Below, piece by piece: positions 6,605-17,230 of a stretch of 20,624 nucleotides of DNA. The DNA comes from an uncultured Clostridia bacterium (lineage in GTDB: Bacteria; Bacillota; Clostridia; Christensenellales; UBA1242), in contig CANPWT010000015.1 of the NCBI GenBank assembly GCA_947584775.1, forward strand, positions 1 to 20,624, read 5' to 3'. Numbering within the stretch: position 1 is the first letter of the stretch; each line of letters starts with the position of its first letter. The translations under genes and the position numbers were made by a program. The notes beneath the pieces were generated by a model. The model was given only the letters and a program-made list of their open reading frames with translations. It searched no databases and had not been told where the DNA came from.

Positions 6605-9600
6605 ATGAAAGGTAAAATTTTTAAAACAATTGGAATAGTGCTTGCTAGTGTTGTGGCGTTTGTTGCCGGCGTGGTCGGCGTTATGGCGCTTATGGGCAAG
6701 TTTAAAGCGGAAGTAATTTATCCAGATAGTTTGGAGTTCGAGTCCGCTTCTATTTACGTTGTTAAAAATAACGATAGTTTGCAATCGTTTAATATTATCG
6801 GCACTTCTAACAGCGGCAAAACGGTTAACAAAACCAATTGTTACATATCCTTTGTTAGTCCGCTTGGTAGAACGGAAGAACTTATAACTTTGCTAGATAG
6901 CAATGGCAAGCCGCTAGAAGCCGACCAATACAAAAGATACAAAGTTAATTGCAATTCCCCAGTTTATTATAAATTTAATGATGTGGTAAACTTAGATAGC
7001 CGCGCTGGTGAAGTTGTTTTACAGGTTAGGGACGAAAAAAACATGGTGCAATCACTAACCAACCTAACAATTTCTATCGACCAAAAAGTGGAAAAGTTGC
7101 AACTTAAATCGGACGGCGGCAACAACATCGGCGCAGTTGAAAACACACTTAACGGCAACACCCAATCTGCTCGCGTTGGGGTGGAAACTAATTTGTATTT
7201 TGACGTTGAATCCTCCCCAGCCAATTCGCTAAAACCAATTTTCAATCGCCCAAGTAAGGAAATTGAAATTTATTATCACTCAGATAACGGCCTTGTTCGC
7301 TTAACGCAGCAGAGCGTAGCAACGGCTGAACTTAACAACTTTTTGTATTTTGACGCCGATTTAGGCTTGTTCTATGTTCGCCCATCAATTGCAAGTTACA
7401 AAAACGAGTATGTTTTCACACTCGCTAGTTTTGCTACATACGATGACCAACTTTTATACGAGCAAAACCCAGAAAATCAAAACAACACCAACAGCGAACG
7501 CGTTAACCAAATGAGCAAAACCGTGTTAACCGTTTCGGTGTATAATTCGGACATCACAAATGTGGACATTGCCGAAAATGTAAATCTTAACCTTAACATG
7601 GACAACAATAGGTTGGTGCTAAGCGGCAACGAATCCTTGCCAGATAAAAACACAAACAACCTACAACTTAGCATGTTCCGCGATGATGTTTCCACCACCG
7701 ATAGATTTGGCGAAGTTGTTATGGGCGCATTAAATTCCGCTGCCATGTGGGAAAATTCTGACATAAAATTAAAACCTGCCCAAGGTCAGGGCGAGGAAAT
7801 ATTAATTCCGCAATCAGCAATAGAAAATTTGCAATCTAGCGGAGATACAATAGCATTTACTTACAATGGCGCAACTTACACCATCATATTGGAAAAATAC
7901 AACGACTCAACCATAAACGTAGACTCAACCATAAACGTAGGCCAAAAATGCTTGGTTAAAGAAATTACCACAGGCGAAGGCGATGGTTTAAAAACTTACA
8001 CCAGCGGCCACAACGCAATTTTCTATGACGCAACCGAGCAAAAATTATGTCTACTTAAAAATGGCAGTTACCTAGATTTTTATGCTTTACAGGATAGCGC
8101 TTTAAGTTTAGACAATAGTTTTGTGGAAATTGAAGCGGACAATGAAACCTTTGGCGTAAACAAGGCATGGAACATAACAGTAAAAGAGGACAAAACCAAC
8201 GCAAAATTAGGCATACTTGTTGTAAATGCACAGGGCGGCTATAAATTTGACTTTGCAACCGTCTATATTCAAGAGCAAGCGGGCGAAGTTTCATTCAAAT
8301 CTCCAATAGAAGATAATGCCTTAAACATCAGTTTAAAAGTATTAAAACAAGATGGGGTTACATATTCAATTTCAAACTTAAATGACATTTACAATTTTGA
8401 AGATTTAGTTCAAATTGTTGGTGGCAGTTACACGGCGGGTGTGTTTGTGGTTAAAGCAGAAGATGCTAATGCCTGCCCATTTGAAGTTACCGAAACACAA
8501 ATTAGTTATAACGGTGCTCAATATTACATTTTAGGCTCAACTAACAATGGTTTTAAAAATGTATTAACGCTAAAAGATAATATTAACGGTAACGCCAATG
8601 CCTTTAAAGACAGTGTGCAAATTTATATAGCCAGATTAAAACATAATTATGGCGAAAAAGTTGCTGAAATTGTTGGTTCTGATGCAATAGAAGTTAAAGA
8701 TGTTAATAACCCTCTTTCAGTAACTTTAAGTTATGATTTAACAGATGTAGACGCAACTGATTTTACTTTTAGCATTTCAAACGACAAAGACATTACAGGG
8801 CATGATGACGATGTTTATTCGGGCGTAAATTACACTTTAACAATTTCCGCAAGCGATAACATTTTAAATTCTATTTTAAAAAACACTTACAGCGATGCAA
8901 TTGTTCGCATGCTTGACGGAACAACTGAACAAGAAATTTCAACAATAGATAGTGAGAATATTAGTTTTAACGATGACGAGGGGTTAAAGATTCCTTTCAG
9001 CACAACCGATGCTTCTGGCAGCATAAAAATTGAAATTAAAATTGGCAATTTAACAATCACAAGCAAAACATTAACAATAAAATCCAGCCAACCAAACACC
9101 CTAACATACAAAGATGAGGAAGTTGAACATAAAATAAAAGATGCAGATACAAATTATTATTCATTGGAAATAGTTGTTGGCTGGAATACTGACACAAATA
9201 AATATTCTTATACTTATAAGTTAAAAGACACTAATAATGAAACTGACAAAACATTGTCTGATTTTGATTTAAGCAATTTTAAAGCCACAGTGGACGGCCT
9301 AAACATTGGCGAAAACACTTTGACTTTTACAAGTGACAATTTTTCAATTTTTGAAATTGCGGAAAATAAAATAAAAATCAACTCAGTTGGAACAGCAACC
9401 CTTAATGTAACAGTTGGCTCAACAACATTTTCAATAAGCGTAACAATTAGCGGGGATGCAAATTTCTCCTTGCTTGAGTCAATGGGAGAACCAGATGCAA
9501 ACAATGTTACAACAGTGCAAACAAGTGGAAGTGATTATACTGTATCCGACGTGTTTAAATATAAAACCACAACAGCCGACAGCACAACCTACACAGCAAT

Positions 9601-12600
9601 TTCCTTAGACAAAGTAACCTTAGAGTTTATTGAGGATAGCGTAGGCAATCATTATTCAAATTATGGTGGCGGAAACGGAACTTTAACTTACGACACTGAC
9701 AATATCAGCGGCAATGTGCGTGGCTATGTTAAGTTTAAACCAGCCAACGGCGGGGAAGCTGAAACCATTTTGCAAGTTTCCAAAAACGGCACCAATTTAA
9801 TATTTACAAGGCAGGGCAATCTTGTTTCTACCTTAACTGTTTTGTTCACCTTAAAAACTGTTCCACTAACAAAAACGCTAGAACTCCATTTTGTGCCAAC
9901 AGTTAGCGTAAACTACAATTCCAGCTGGGGCGACAAATTTTATCAAAACACCACAATTGTGATCGCCGAGTGGCTACCATCTAACAGCTCATTAAATGAC
10001 GCAAAAACAAATGCGGTTTATAGAATTATTAATAATAATGGGAATGACAACGAAGCTAACAACACTAATAACTCGCTTTCAGTAGAAGTTGATAAAGGTA
10101 ATGCAGAGCAAATAGGACAAACAAATTATTGGACATTAAAATTAACCGCACTTGGCGACTATACAATCACCTTTAAACTAGGCGAAACAACAATAGATAC
10201 ACGCACAATTACTGTTATTCCAAATGCAGTTTTAGACACCACAACGCAAGTTGTAGAAAGCGATACAACATATAATATAGAAAATTTATTTACAATTAAA
10301 GCAGAAGAAGATGTATTTTTAATTAAAGCATATAAAACTGACGACATAATTTATGGAATTAAAGGTCAAGGCCACGAAAATTATAATGAGGATGACTTAC
10401 AAGAGATATCTAGTTATGACAACATAACTTTCACAAATGAAGACATCGCAGGTCTAATTCAACCAAGCGACACAACCGCAACAGTTGGCTGGTGGGATAA
10501 AATAGACGAAACAAAAACTGAAACCTTAATTGTTTCTTATACTGACAGCCAAACATATTCATTAGGCGAAATAAAAGTAACAATTAAAAATAAATATAGT
10601 GCGGAAGCGAACACATCAATTTCGGGCTATGACAGCGTTAACAAAACCTTTAATTTAATGGCCGAAACTGACTACGATAGTTTATTTACAATCACACCAA
10701 AAAAGTCTGAAACAATCACATTAACAAGCATTACCGTAATAAATGGTTTTGACAATGTTGAAATTACAGTTGACGACTATACTAATAAATTCTCAATCCC
10801 TCGCATAACAAAAAAATATGAAAATGTTGAACTTTTATTAACATTTACTGTAGATAACGGGGGTGTTGATAACGGCAATGAAAATACATTAACCCTAAAT
10901 GTATCTAACTATACTATAAAAGATACTGACACAAATTATCATTATATTGTAAATATAGAGCCTTTCCGCCCAAGATATAAAAATGCCACTATAATTGCAA
11001 CGGCAGGCGAGCAGTTTGACCTATTAAATGATGTATTTATCATTAAAAATTATTCTAGGCAAGATTTAATTACAGACAAAATTTCCAAAATAACAATAAC
11101 CAATATAAATGGCAATTACTTTACATATAAGGGTGATGGCAACCTAATTAACCGCGATGTTTATTTAAGCAGCAGCGCAAGCAATTCCTGCCCTGTTACA
11201 GTGAACAACATCCCAACCGAAAAACAAACTGCAGTGGTTACCTATCAAATAACCTATTCGGACGGCAGCACTTACAATTTACCAGTTGAAATTACAATTA
11301 AAAACACCAACACAATAACCCCAGAATATCCATTTAAAAATTTAAATAGCATTTCCCAAACTTTAGCGTTCAACAATGAAGACGATGCCAAATTCTTTGC
11401 CGAAGAAAAGAATAATGGGCGTTATACGGGTAGCGGTAGGTCAATGTATGTTGTGGAAGGTGCAAAAATCGCTAACTACGAGCCTGTTATGGTTGGCCAA
11501 ACCATAGATTTTGCCTCTAAGTCCAATGTTTTAAACATAACTCGTGCTGCAAACGCTGTTAACGTAAGTGTGGTTGGCTGCGTAAATTCGTCACTACTTC
11601 GCGACTACATTAACAATCCTGCAAACTTTGAAATTTCAGAAGACATACACACAAAAATTACCTTTAACACCGGCAATTTAACCCCGGGCGCAAATGGAAT
11701 TATTGTTATTAAGTTGGAAAGCGGAACCGGTTACTGCGAGTTTTATTTTGTTATGATTTTCAACAATAACAACACATCATTTTCAAATGTAAACAACTCC
11801 AACAACACCAACTTGCAAAGCGAGGCTACAGGCAACACAATTTTAAATCAAACAGGCAGTACATACACAATATTTGGCAATAATTATATTGATGTCGCTA
11901 AAAAACTAGGGCTAACTGAAATTGCTGCAAATTTAGGAAAATCTATTGATGAAAACATTTTCAAATTTTACTATATAAGTTCATCTTTAACAGTTACAGA
12001 TAATGATATAAATGAAGATAAATATGTAAAAGCGGATGTCGAAAAACCGCAAGATACTCACACAGTTTTAACATCAACTTCACAAATAGAATCCAACATA
12101 AATTATATAAAGGTAAAAGTTGCAGTGTTATACAACAATAACTCTGTTTATGTTTCCCTTGGCACAGCCACATTCTTTATTCAGCCAACCTACTATGAAA
12201 CATCCAACAACAGCAATGTAACCGATACTTACGCTGGCATAAAATCCGGCGAATATAACTACACTCAAACCAGCAGTGGAGAATTTGCAAATCCATTTAC
12301 TTACAGTGGTGGAGAATTAGATAGCGTCACACTGCAAAATGTTACAAACGGTTTAACGACATCAGGTATAACTTTCGGCACGGTTGATACAAAAAAAATA
12401 ACATCTAGCGTAAATGATAATGCGATCGTAGAAGTTGTTGGCACAACAATTCAATTTAATAAATTTGTTTCTACCGATTTATCATTTGATGCGGTGTACA
12501 CTTTTGGTGAATTTAAACTTGTAATTCACTTTACGTATGCAAAATTGGATATTAATCTTAATGCTGACAACAAGCAGGTAGAAAGCGATGGAAAATTTGA

Positions 12601-15600
12601 TTTAACCGAGTATATTTCAGACGAAACCAACGGCATCGCGCCAGGCTATGATAAGCAAATTACAATCAATGGCGGAAAGGCATTATATGTAAAGACGCAA
12701 GATTTTACAAAAACAAGTAATGGCTCAATACCACCAGAGAATAATGTTAAATATGAATACGAAATTGATGAATTAACGACAGAATATCACTTAATATTAG
12801 TGTTCACCCCAGGCACAGATTATCAAAGTATCTCATTAACAATTGATTTTGTAGATTATGTTGCAACCGACACTTCCAAAACTGTTACATTTAACATAAA
12901 AAGCGGAATAACAATAGAAAATTCCACAAAATTTAGCAACGAGCAAAACGCTTTACAATCTACTGAAAAGGGAAGTTACAAAAATGAAACCGGCAGTTCA
13001 ATAACAATAGAAAAAGGTAGCGACAACAAAAAATTTACAATTGGCACAGATGATGATGGCAATGGTGGCATCGAAATCACCACAACCGACCCTGCCGAAT
13101 TAGAAATCACCGTCCCAACCGAATTTAAGGATTACTTTGTTACAAAATACGTAGAGGATAGTGAGTTAAAAGATGAAAATATTGAATATGGTGTCCATTC
13201 AACGGGTGAATATACACCTAATACCGATGGAAAAGGAAATTACACAATCAACTTTAAACACAACCCTAAAAACAATGTAAAAATTCCGCTAACAATTAAG
13301 ATTAAAAATAAAAGCACAAAGGAATATTATAAAAACAGTTACGGCCATGACGAAAGCCTTATTGTTTACGTGCAACCTGTTCAAACCTACATGGGCTTAA
13401 AGGCAGTTTACACACTTGCTGGCAGCGAACACGACACAGTTGTTCAAGGTAACGTCATCTCAAACTTAAAAACTTACCTGTTTGAAGATGCAGAAAGTGC
13501 TGAAAATGTCAACAGCAGAAGAGTAGAAATATTAACCAATGATGGTAAAATAAGCACATCTGCTTACGATGCTGATGCAATGGGCATAACCAATAAAGAC
13601 GATAAAATTAACTATTTCAACATAAAATTTAGAGATGAACAAAACGAATATGCTGAATACGCAAGCGAAACAGGTAAATTAACATTTAAAAATCCAAATA
13701 ATAATACCATTGTGGAAATGATTTTGGTAAACGAAAACGATGCTGACCTGCACACTAATTACACCTTTAACTTAGTAAAAACCGCCGTTGACATAACCAC
13801 AAACAACAACATTTATAGCGGGGAATTAAAAGACGAAGACGATCAAACTCACAAATACGTCACTTTAACCGGCCAGCAATTTATATTTAACACTGTTGGC
13901 AACGGAGTGCAAGGGAAACAAATTGAATTTGCCCAACTTAACGGCATAGACACAATTAAAATTTCGTCCGTTAAATATAAGGTAGATAATAGCACCGCTG
14001 GATTCTCAGATATTTCTTCTAATGATGAAAATGATTTAACAGAACAAGACATCGCTGACGGCGTAATATATAGCGGCGACATAACAAATGACACCCAAAC
14101 TTACACATTTAAATTAATTTTCCAAGCGGGCAAATTAAGCGCAAGTTTAACTCCAAATTCATTATCTGATGTAAATGCAGTAAATTTTGAAACCCTTGCA
14201 TTTAGAATTGCCGCCTACACCAATTTGGCAAGCCTAACAAAAACGGAACATGGCGAAGAGACAAACACAGTATCCAACACCGCCAGCCCAACCTTTAATT
14301 ACGATATTGTGTTTGCTAATTACGATTTAATCTCTAATGCCTCAGCTGACCAATTATATGGCGGAACAAGTGTTTCGTTAATAGAAAAAAGCACGGGCGA
14401 GGGTAGGGAAATTGGCATAACACATAAGGGTGGTGACATTAAATTAAGCGAAATTGAATTAGATGTAGATTACACAAATAGTTTCTATAGCATTGACCTT
14501 AACAACGATAATAATTTGACCAGACGAACAATAAAAGGAAACGGCGATGATTTATTAGACCTTACTAGTTTGGAAGAGAACAAAACCATAATTTTAAAGG
14601 CGGTCGGCTCGCCTGTATCGAGTGGCGAATTACGCTTGCAAGTAACAAAAAATGGCTATGTAATAGGTTATATAATTTACCGCTTTAAAGTTAACCCAAA
14701 TTATCAGTTTGTGTTAAACGGCGATGAAATTGACCCTCAAATTACACTTGCAAACTCTTATTATGTGTTGTCTGACAGCAAAGTGTCCAATACCCGAAAT
14801 GATAGCGACAATACCAATGTGGCAACTTACACCCAAACAATAGACTACGGCTCAAAAACAGACGCTTCCACATATAATTTAAAAGATATTGACCAAGTTT
14901 CAAATACTTACAACGAAGATTTATGGCTAAACTTAATTTCAGCGGACGGCAACAAAACCGATTTAAGCGAACAAACCTTGCTTTCTATTTCAATCGACCA
15001 AGTTAATGACGAGCCTTATGAAAAAGAAGGCGCACATAACTTTGTTACACTAAGTTCAGGCGCAACCAACCCAACATTAACCTTTACAAAAGATTTCAGC
15101 GGCTCTGTCACACTAAAATTGGAAATTATAACGGGCGTAAACGGAACTTTCACCCTATATTGGAAAATTAAAGTTTTAGGCTTTGCATCGTTTAAATATG
15201 CAACCGCATCCAACGAAAATGCAATCCTACGCAGGCCGTCAGGTGAGGGCTTCACATCCGGCACAAGCGTAAATATTATCAACGATGTTTCTGTTAGAGA
15301 AACAGATGGCGTGGGCATATTTATGACCTCAACCAAAAATGCAAAAACCCAAGTTCAAGATAATGAACATTATTTACATAATAATACAAATAATTGGACA
15401 ATTACCGCAAATTATACCTATGCCACAAGGCGTGAATCCGAGGGTAGAATTACCGAGTTTGAAAAATTCTTTGAAGGCGCGGGTTCAAAAGAAGTTATTG
15501 AAAACATAAACATAAATAGCAATCAATTAAAAATTGTTTTGCCACAAGTGCCTCAAAGCGAGGACCGCGTTAACTATTATGTTGTTTATAGAATTACAAT

Positions 15601-17146
15601 ATCAAGGACTATTAAAGAAAACGTAACCTTTAAAAATAACGATGACGTTTATTATGTAACCTACCTTGTGTATAACGAGCAAAAATTAACGCCAAACATA
15701 ACTAGCGTAAATGCGGATAATTTAAGTTCGGGCAATTCAAACGTTACAGTTTTAAATTATAAAGAAACTGTTACAGTAAACGGAAATGATATTTCAATTT
15801 ATTTAGATAATGATTATTTAACTAGCGAGACAAAACAAATTAAAGCAAACGTCGTAAGTCAAATTCAAGAAAATGAATTAACAATTAAATCTGGCACTTA
15901 CACTTCCACGGACGGCTTAACATTTGCCCAAGGAGAATTAACCTTTACCATCGATAGAGATAAAAAGCAAATAACAGCAAATGGCAAATCGGCAACTATT
16001 TCAACCGCGCACTCATCTACCGACGCCTTATTCGATTGCAGCGATTACAGCAGCATTATTGAATTTAAAGCAATGGTGGACAACATTTCCAGCATTAAAC
16101 TTTCCAATATGCAAGGCTTTAATGGAACAGATACGGAAGTTTATTATGATTTAACCGCACAAGGGGATGGCTCATTTGCAATAGATGTGTTACAGCCTAA
16201 AGATGTCCATGGTCAAGATGTCAGTGACCCAAATGGTAAATTATTCAAAAATAAACTTACCGCGCGTCTATCAATTATTAGCCAGGACAACAAAGATATC
16301 GCTAGCATAGAAGATTTTAAAATTACAACGTCCAACACAATCACGGCCAAAACCCCTAATGAGGGCATCGCGCTAAATAACATTTTCTTAAATGAAGAAA
16401 TTGACAATTACAACACCTACGGCAAAGCAAAAATCATAGGCGTGTTTGATGAAGGCGGAACAAATCCTGATTTTAAGACTTGGGTAGAAAATGCAAATAA
16501 GGCGTCTTTTGTTAACAAAACAGGGGAAGAACAGCAATTTGCAAAAGGCAAAGAGCAGCTTGTATTTACCACAATCAAAGTTCCAAAAGCAGCAAAACCT
16601 CAAAGTGAGATTGCTTACACAATATACAATCTTTACAAAGTTAAATTTGAAGGAGATGGCAGCGACAGCGGAAGCATTTATACACTGGAAAAGGAATACT
16701 ATGTTTTAGGCTCAAAAACCGACAAAATTTTAACAGTAAACTATTCAGCAGGCGGACAATACAACCATATTTCTGTTAATAAAGATAAAACTGAATTAGA
16801 TTTATCTCAATACCTAGTTGAATATTCAATGAATGGCGGCGGAGTTTTAGAAAGCCACAAATTAGATGCAGACGATACGCTATCGCCATCCGTAAATATT
16901 ACAAATACTAGCGGAGGCAATATTGAAGGAAATAAACTAACCTACACATATTCAAATTATACATTTACAGTTGAAATTGATAGCGAAAATCCAAACAAAA
17001 TTACTATTAAATCAAGAAACAATAGTTTAGAAACACATATGGACAGACACCCAGCACCTAATGGCGCGGCATCGTCCATAACTGTCGACTTTACCGTTAC
17101 ATATAACGTTATAACCATAGTTGTAAAAGTAGAATTCATGTTGTAA
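6605..17146 (+). CDS. Giant exported repeat protein with Ig-like beta modules
   Basis: One uninterrupted frame of 3,513 residues, about 385 kDa by average residue mass. A basic start (MKGKIFK) and a hydrophobic segment at about 8-30 form a signal peptide or uncleaved membrane anchor. The rest is rich in Asn, Thr, Asp, Ser and Ile, has only about nine cysteines, and alternates short beta-strand patterns. Repeated modules of roughly 100-120 residues are visible: a start such as VVESDTTYNIENLFTIK (from 1216), NLMAETDYDSLFTITPKK, or ATAGEQFDLLNDVFIIK (about 1461), and an end such as YSDGSTYNLPVEITIKN (near 1568) or VGTATLNVTVGSTTFSISV (about 927). These resemble bacterial Ig-like domains. No LPXTG motif, SLH or dockerin module was seen; the C-terminus ends in plain strands (NVITIVVKVEFML). 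It is probably a surface adhesin or matrix protein; that is inference. Sampled base composition varies strongly along the gene. Ribosome site AGGGTG lies four bases upstream. Confidence 0.85.
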   Translation: MKGKIFKTIGIVLASVVAFVAGVVGVMALMGKFKAEVIYPDSLEFESASIYVVKNNDSLQSFNIIGTSNSGKTVNKTNCYISFVSPLGRTEELITLLDSNGKPLEADQYKRYKVNCNSPVYYKFNDVVNLDSRAGEVVLQVRDEKNMVQSLTNLTISIDQKVEKLQLKSDGGNNIGAVENTLNGNTQSARVGVETNLYFDVESSPANSLKPIFNRPSKEIEIYYHSDNGLVRLTQQSVATAELNNFLYFDADLGLFYVRPSIASYKNEYVFTLASFATYDDQLLYEQNPENQNNTNSERVNQMSKTVLTVSVYNSDITNVDIAENVNLNLNMDNNRLVLSGNESLPDKNTNNLQLSMFRDDVSTTDRFGEVVMGALNSAAMWENSDIKLKPAQGQGEEILIPQSAIENLQSSGDTIAFTYNGATYTIILEKYNDSTINVDSTINVGQKCLVKEITTGEGDGLKTYTSGHNAIFYDATEQKLCLLKNGSYLDFYALQDSALSLDNSFVEIEADNETFGVNKAWNITVKEDKTNAKLGILVVNAQGGYKFDFATVYIQEQAGEVSFKSPIEDNALNISLKVLKQDGVTYSISNLNDIYNFEDLVQIVGGSYTAGVFVVKAEDANACPFEVTETQISYNGAQYYILGSTNNGFKNVLTLKDNINGNANAFKDSVQIYIARLKHNYGEKVAEIVGSDAIEVKDVNNPLSVTLSYDLTDVDATDFTFSISNDKDITGHDDDVYSGVNYTLTISASDNILNSILKNTYSDAIVRMLDGTTEQEISTIDSENISFNDDEGLKIPFSTTDASGSIKIEIKIGNLTITSKTLTIKSSQPNTLTYKDEEVEHKIKDADTNYYSLEIVVGWNTDTNKYSYTYKLKDTNNETDKTLSDFDLSNFKATVDGLNIGENTLTFTSDNFSIFEIAENKIKINSVGTATLNVTVGSTTFSISVTISGDANFSLLESMGEPDANNVTTVQTSGSDYTVSDVFKYKTTTADSTTYTAISLDKVTLEFIEDSVGNHYSNYGGGNGTLTYDTDNISGNVRGYVKFKPANGGEAETILQVSKNGTNLIFTRQGNLVSTLTVLFTLKTVPLTKTLELHFVPTVSVNYNSSWGDKFYQNTTIVIAEWLPSNSSLNDAKTNAVYRIINNNGNDNEANNTNNSLSVEVDKGNAEQIGQTNYWTLKLTALGDYTITFKLGETTIDTRTITVIPNAVLDTTTQVVESDTTYNIENLFTIKAEEDVFLIKAYKTDDIIYGIKGQGHENYNEDDLQEISSYDNITFTNEDIAGLIQPSDTTATVGWWDKIDETKTETLIVSYTDSQTYSLGEIKVTIKNKYSAEANTSISGYDSVNKTFNLMAETDYDSLFTITPKKSETITLTSITVINGFDNVEITVDDYTNKFSIPRITKKYENVELLLTFTVDNGGVDNGNENTLTLNVSNYTIKDTDTNYHYIVNIEPFRPRYKNATIIATAGEQFDLLNDVFIIKNYSRQDLITDKISKITITNINGNYFTYKGDGNLINRDVYLSSSASNSCPVTVNNIPTEKQTAVVTYQITYSDGSTYNLPVEITIKNTNTITPEYPFKNLNSISQTLAFNNEDDAKFFAEEKNNGRYTGSGRSMYVVEGAKIANYEPVMVGQTIDFASKSNVLNITRAANAVNVSVVGCVNSSLLRDYINNPANFEISEDIHTKITFNTGNLTPGANGIIVIKLESGTGYCEFYFVMIFNNNNTSFSNVNNSNNTNLQSEATGNTILNQTGSTYTIFGNNYIDVAKKLGLTEIAANLGKSIDENIFKFYYISSSLTVTDNDINEDKYVKADVEKPQDTHTVLTSTSQIESNINYIKVKVAVLYNNNSVYVSLGTATFFIQPTYYETSNNSNVTDTYAGIKSGEYNYTQTSSGEFANPFTYSGGELDSVTLQNVTNGLTTSGITFGTVDTKKITSSVNDNAIVEVVGTTIQFNKFVSTDLSFDAVYTFGEFKLVIHFTYAKLDINLNADNKQVESDGKFDLTEYISDETNGIAPGYDKQITINGGKALYVKTQDFTKTSNGSIPPENNVKYEYEIDELTTEYHLILVFTPGTDYQSISLTIDFVDYVATDTSKTVTFNIKSGITIENSTKFSNEQNALQSTEKGSYKNETGSSITIEKGSDNKKFTIGTDDDGNGGIEITTTDPAELEITVPTEFKDYFVTKYVEDSELKDENIEYGVHSTGEYTPNTDGKGNYTINFKHNPKNNVKIPLTIKIKNKSTKEYYKNSYGHDESLIVYVQPVQTYMGLKAVYTLAGSEHDTVVQGNVISNLKTYLFEDAESAENVNSRRVEILTNDGKISTSAYDADAMGITNKDDKINYFNIKFRDEQNEYAEYASETGKLTFKNPNNNTIVEMILVNENDADLHTNYTFNLVKTAVDITTNNNIYSGELKDEDDQTHKYVTLTGQQFIFNTVGNGVQGKQIEFAQLNGIDTIKISSVKYKVDNSTAGFSDISSNDENDLTEQDIADGVIYSGDITNDTQTYTFKLIFQAGKLSASLTPNSLSDVNAVNFETLAFRIAAYTNLASLTKTEHGEETNTVSNTASPTFNYDIVFANYDLISNASADQLYGGTSVSLIEKSTGEGREIGITHKGGDIKLSEIELDVDYTNSFYSIDLNNDNNLTRRTIKGNGDDLLDLTSLEENKTIILKAVGSPVSSGELRLQVTKNGYVIGYIIYRFKVNPNYQFVLNGDEIDPQITLANSYYVLSDSKVSNTRNDSDNTNVATYTQTIDYGSKTDASTYNLKDIDQVSNTYNEDLWLNLISADGNKTDLSEQTLLSISIDQVNDEPYEKEGAHNFVTLSSGATNPTLTFTKDFSGSVTLKLEIITGVNGTFTLYWKIKVLGFASFKYATASNENAILRRPSGEGFTSGTSVNIINDVSVRETDGVGIFMTSTKNAKTQVQDNEHYLHNNTNNWTITANYTYATRRESEGRITEFEKFFEGAGSKEVIENININSNQLKIVLPQVPQSEDRVNYYVVYRITISRTIKENVTFKNNDDVYYVTYLVYNEQKLTPNITSVNADNLSSGNSNVTVLNYKETVTVNGNDISIYLDNDYLTSETKQIKANVVSQIQENELTIKSGTYTSTDGLTFAQGELTFTIDRDKKQITANGKSATISTAHSSTDALFDCSDYSSIIEFKAMVDNISSIKLSNMQGFNGTDTEVYYDLTAQGDGSFAIDVLQPKDVHGQDVSDPNGKLFKNKLTARLSIISQDNKDIASIEDFKITTSNTITAKTPNEGIALNNIFLNEEIDNYNTYGKAKIIGVFDEGGTNPDFKTWVENANKASFVNKTGEEQQFAKGKEQLVFTTIKVPKAAKPQSEIAYTIYNLYKVKFEGDGSDSGSIYTLEKEYYVLGSKTDKILTVNYSAGGQYNHISVNKDKTELDLSQYLVEYSMNGGGVLESHKLDADDTLSPSVNITNTSGGNIEGNKLTYTYSNYTFTVEIDSENPNKITIKSRNNSLETHMDRHPAPNGAASSITVDFTVTYNVITIVVKVEFML
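7904..7939 (+). repeat. Perfect 18-base tandem duplication inside the giant gene
   Basis: GACTCAACCATAAACGTA occurs twice in direct succession (7904-7921 and 7922-7939) and encodes DSTINV twice at about residues 434-445. Perfect identity suggests a recent in-frame duplication by replication slippage. Confidence 0.9.
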
Positions 17147-17151
17147 CAATG

Positions 17152-17183
17152 TGAGGGAGAGCATAATGCTCTCTCTCATTTCT
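17152..17183 (+). terminator. Strong hairpin terminator after the giant gene
   Basis: TGAGGGAGAGCAT at 17152-17164 pairs with ATGCTCTCTCTCA at 17166-17178, with one G-T wobble, and is followed by TTTCT. It starts six bases after the stop codon. The T run is short, so termination may be less than complete. Confidence 0.75.
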
Positions 17184-17185
17184 AT

Positions 17186-17229
17186 ATGAGATACGCTCGA
17201 CTCGGACAAGTCCTCGCTCGTTATGACGG
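17186..17229. repeat. Imperfect repeat fragment (GAGATAC...CTCGCTCG...ATGACGG)
   Basis: This stretch begins ATGAGATACGCTCGACTC and ends TCGCTCGTTATGACGG. The combination of GAGATnC, TCGACT, CGCTCG and ATGACG resembles the dispersed intergenic repeats seen in many bacterial genomes; recognition is from memory and not tested. An inner GACT/AGTC stem lies at 17199-17213. Its G+C content is well above the surrounding spacer DNA. It is directly followed by a copy of the 13-base motif described at 17231. Confidence 0.4.
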
Positions 17230-17230
17230 C

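Noticed and set aside
6605..17146. Giant gene as a phage tape-measure, NRPS or polyketide synthase
   Set aside because: It has an N-terminal membrane anchor, strand-rich low-Cys composition, no adenylation, carrier or ketosynthase motifs, and no phage genes nearby.
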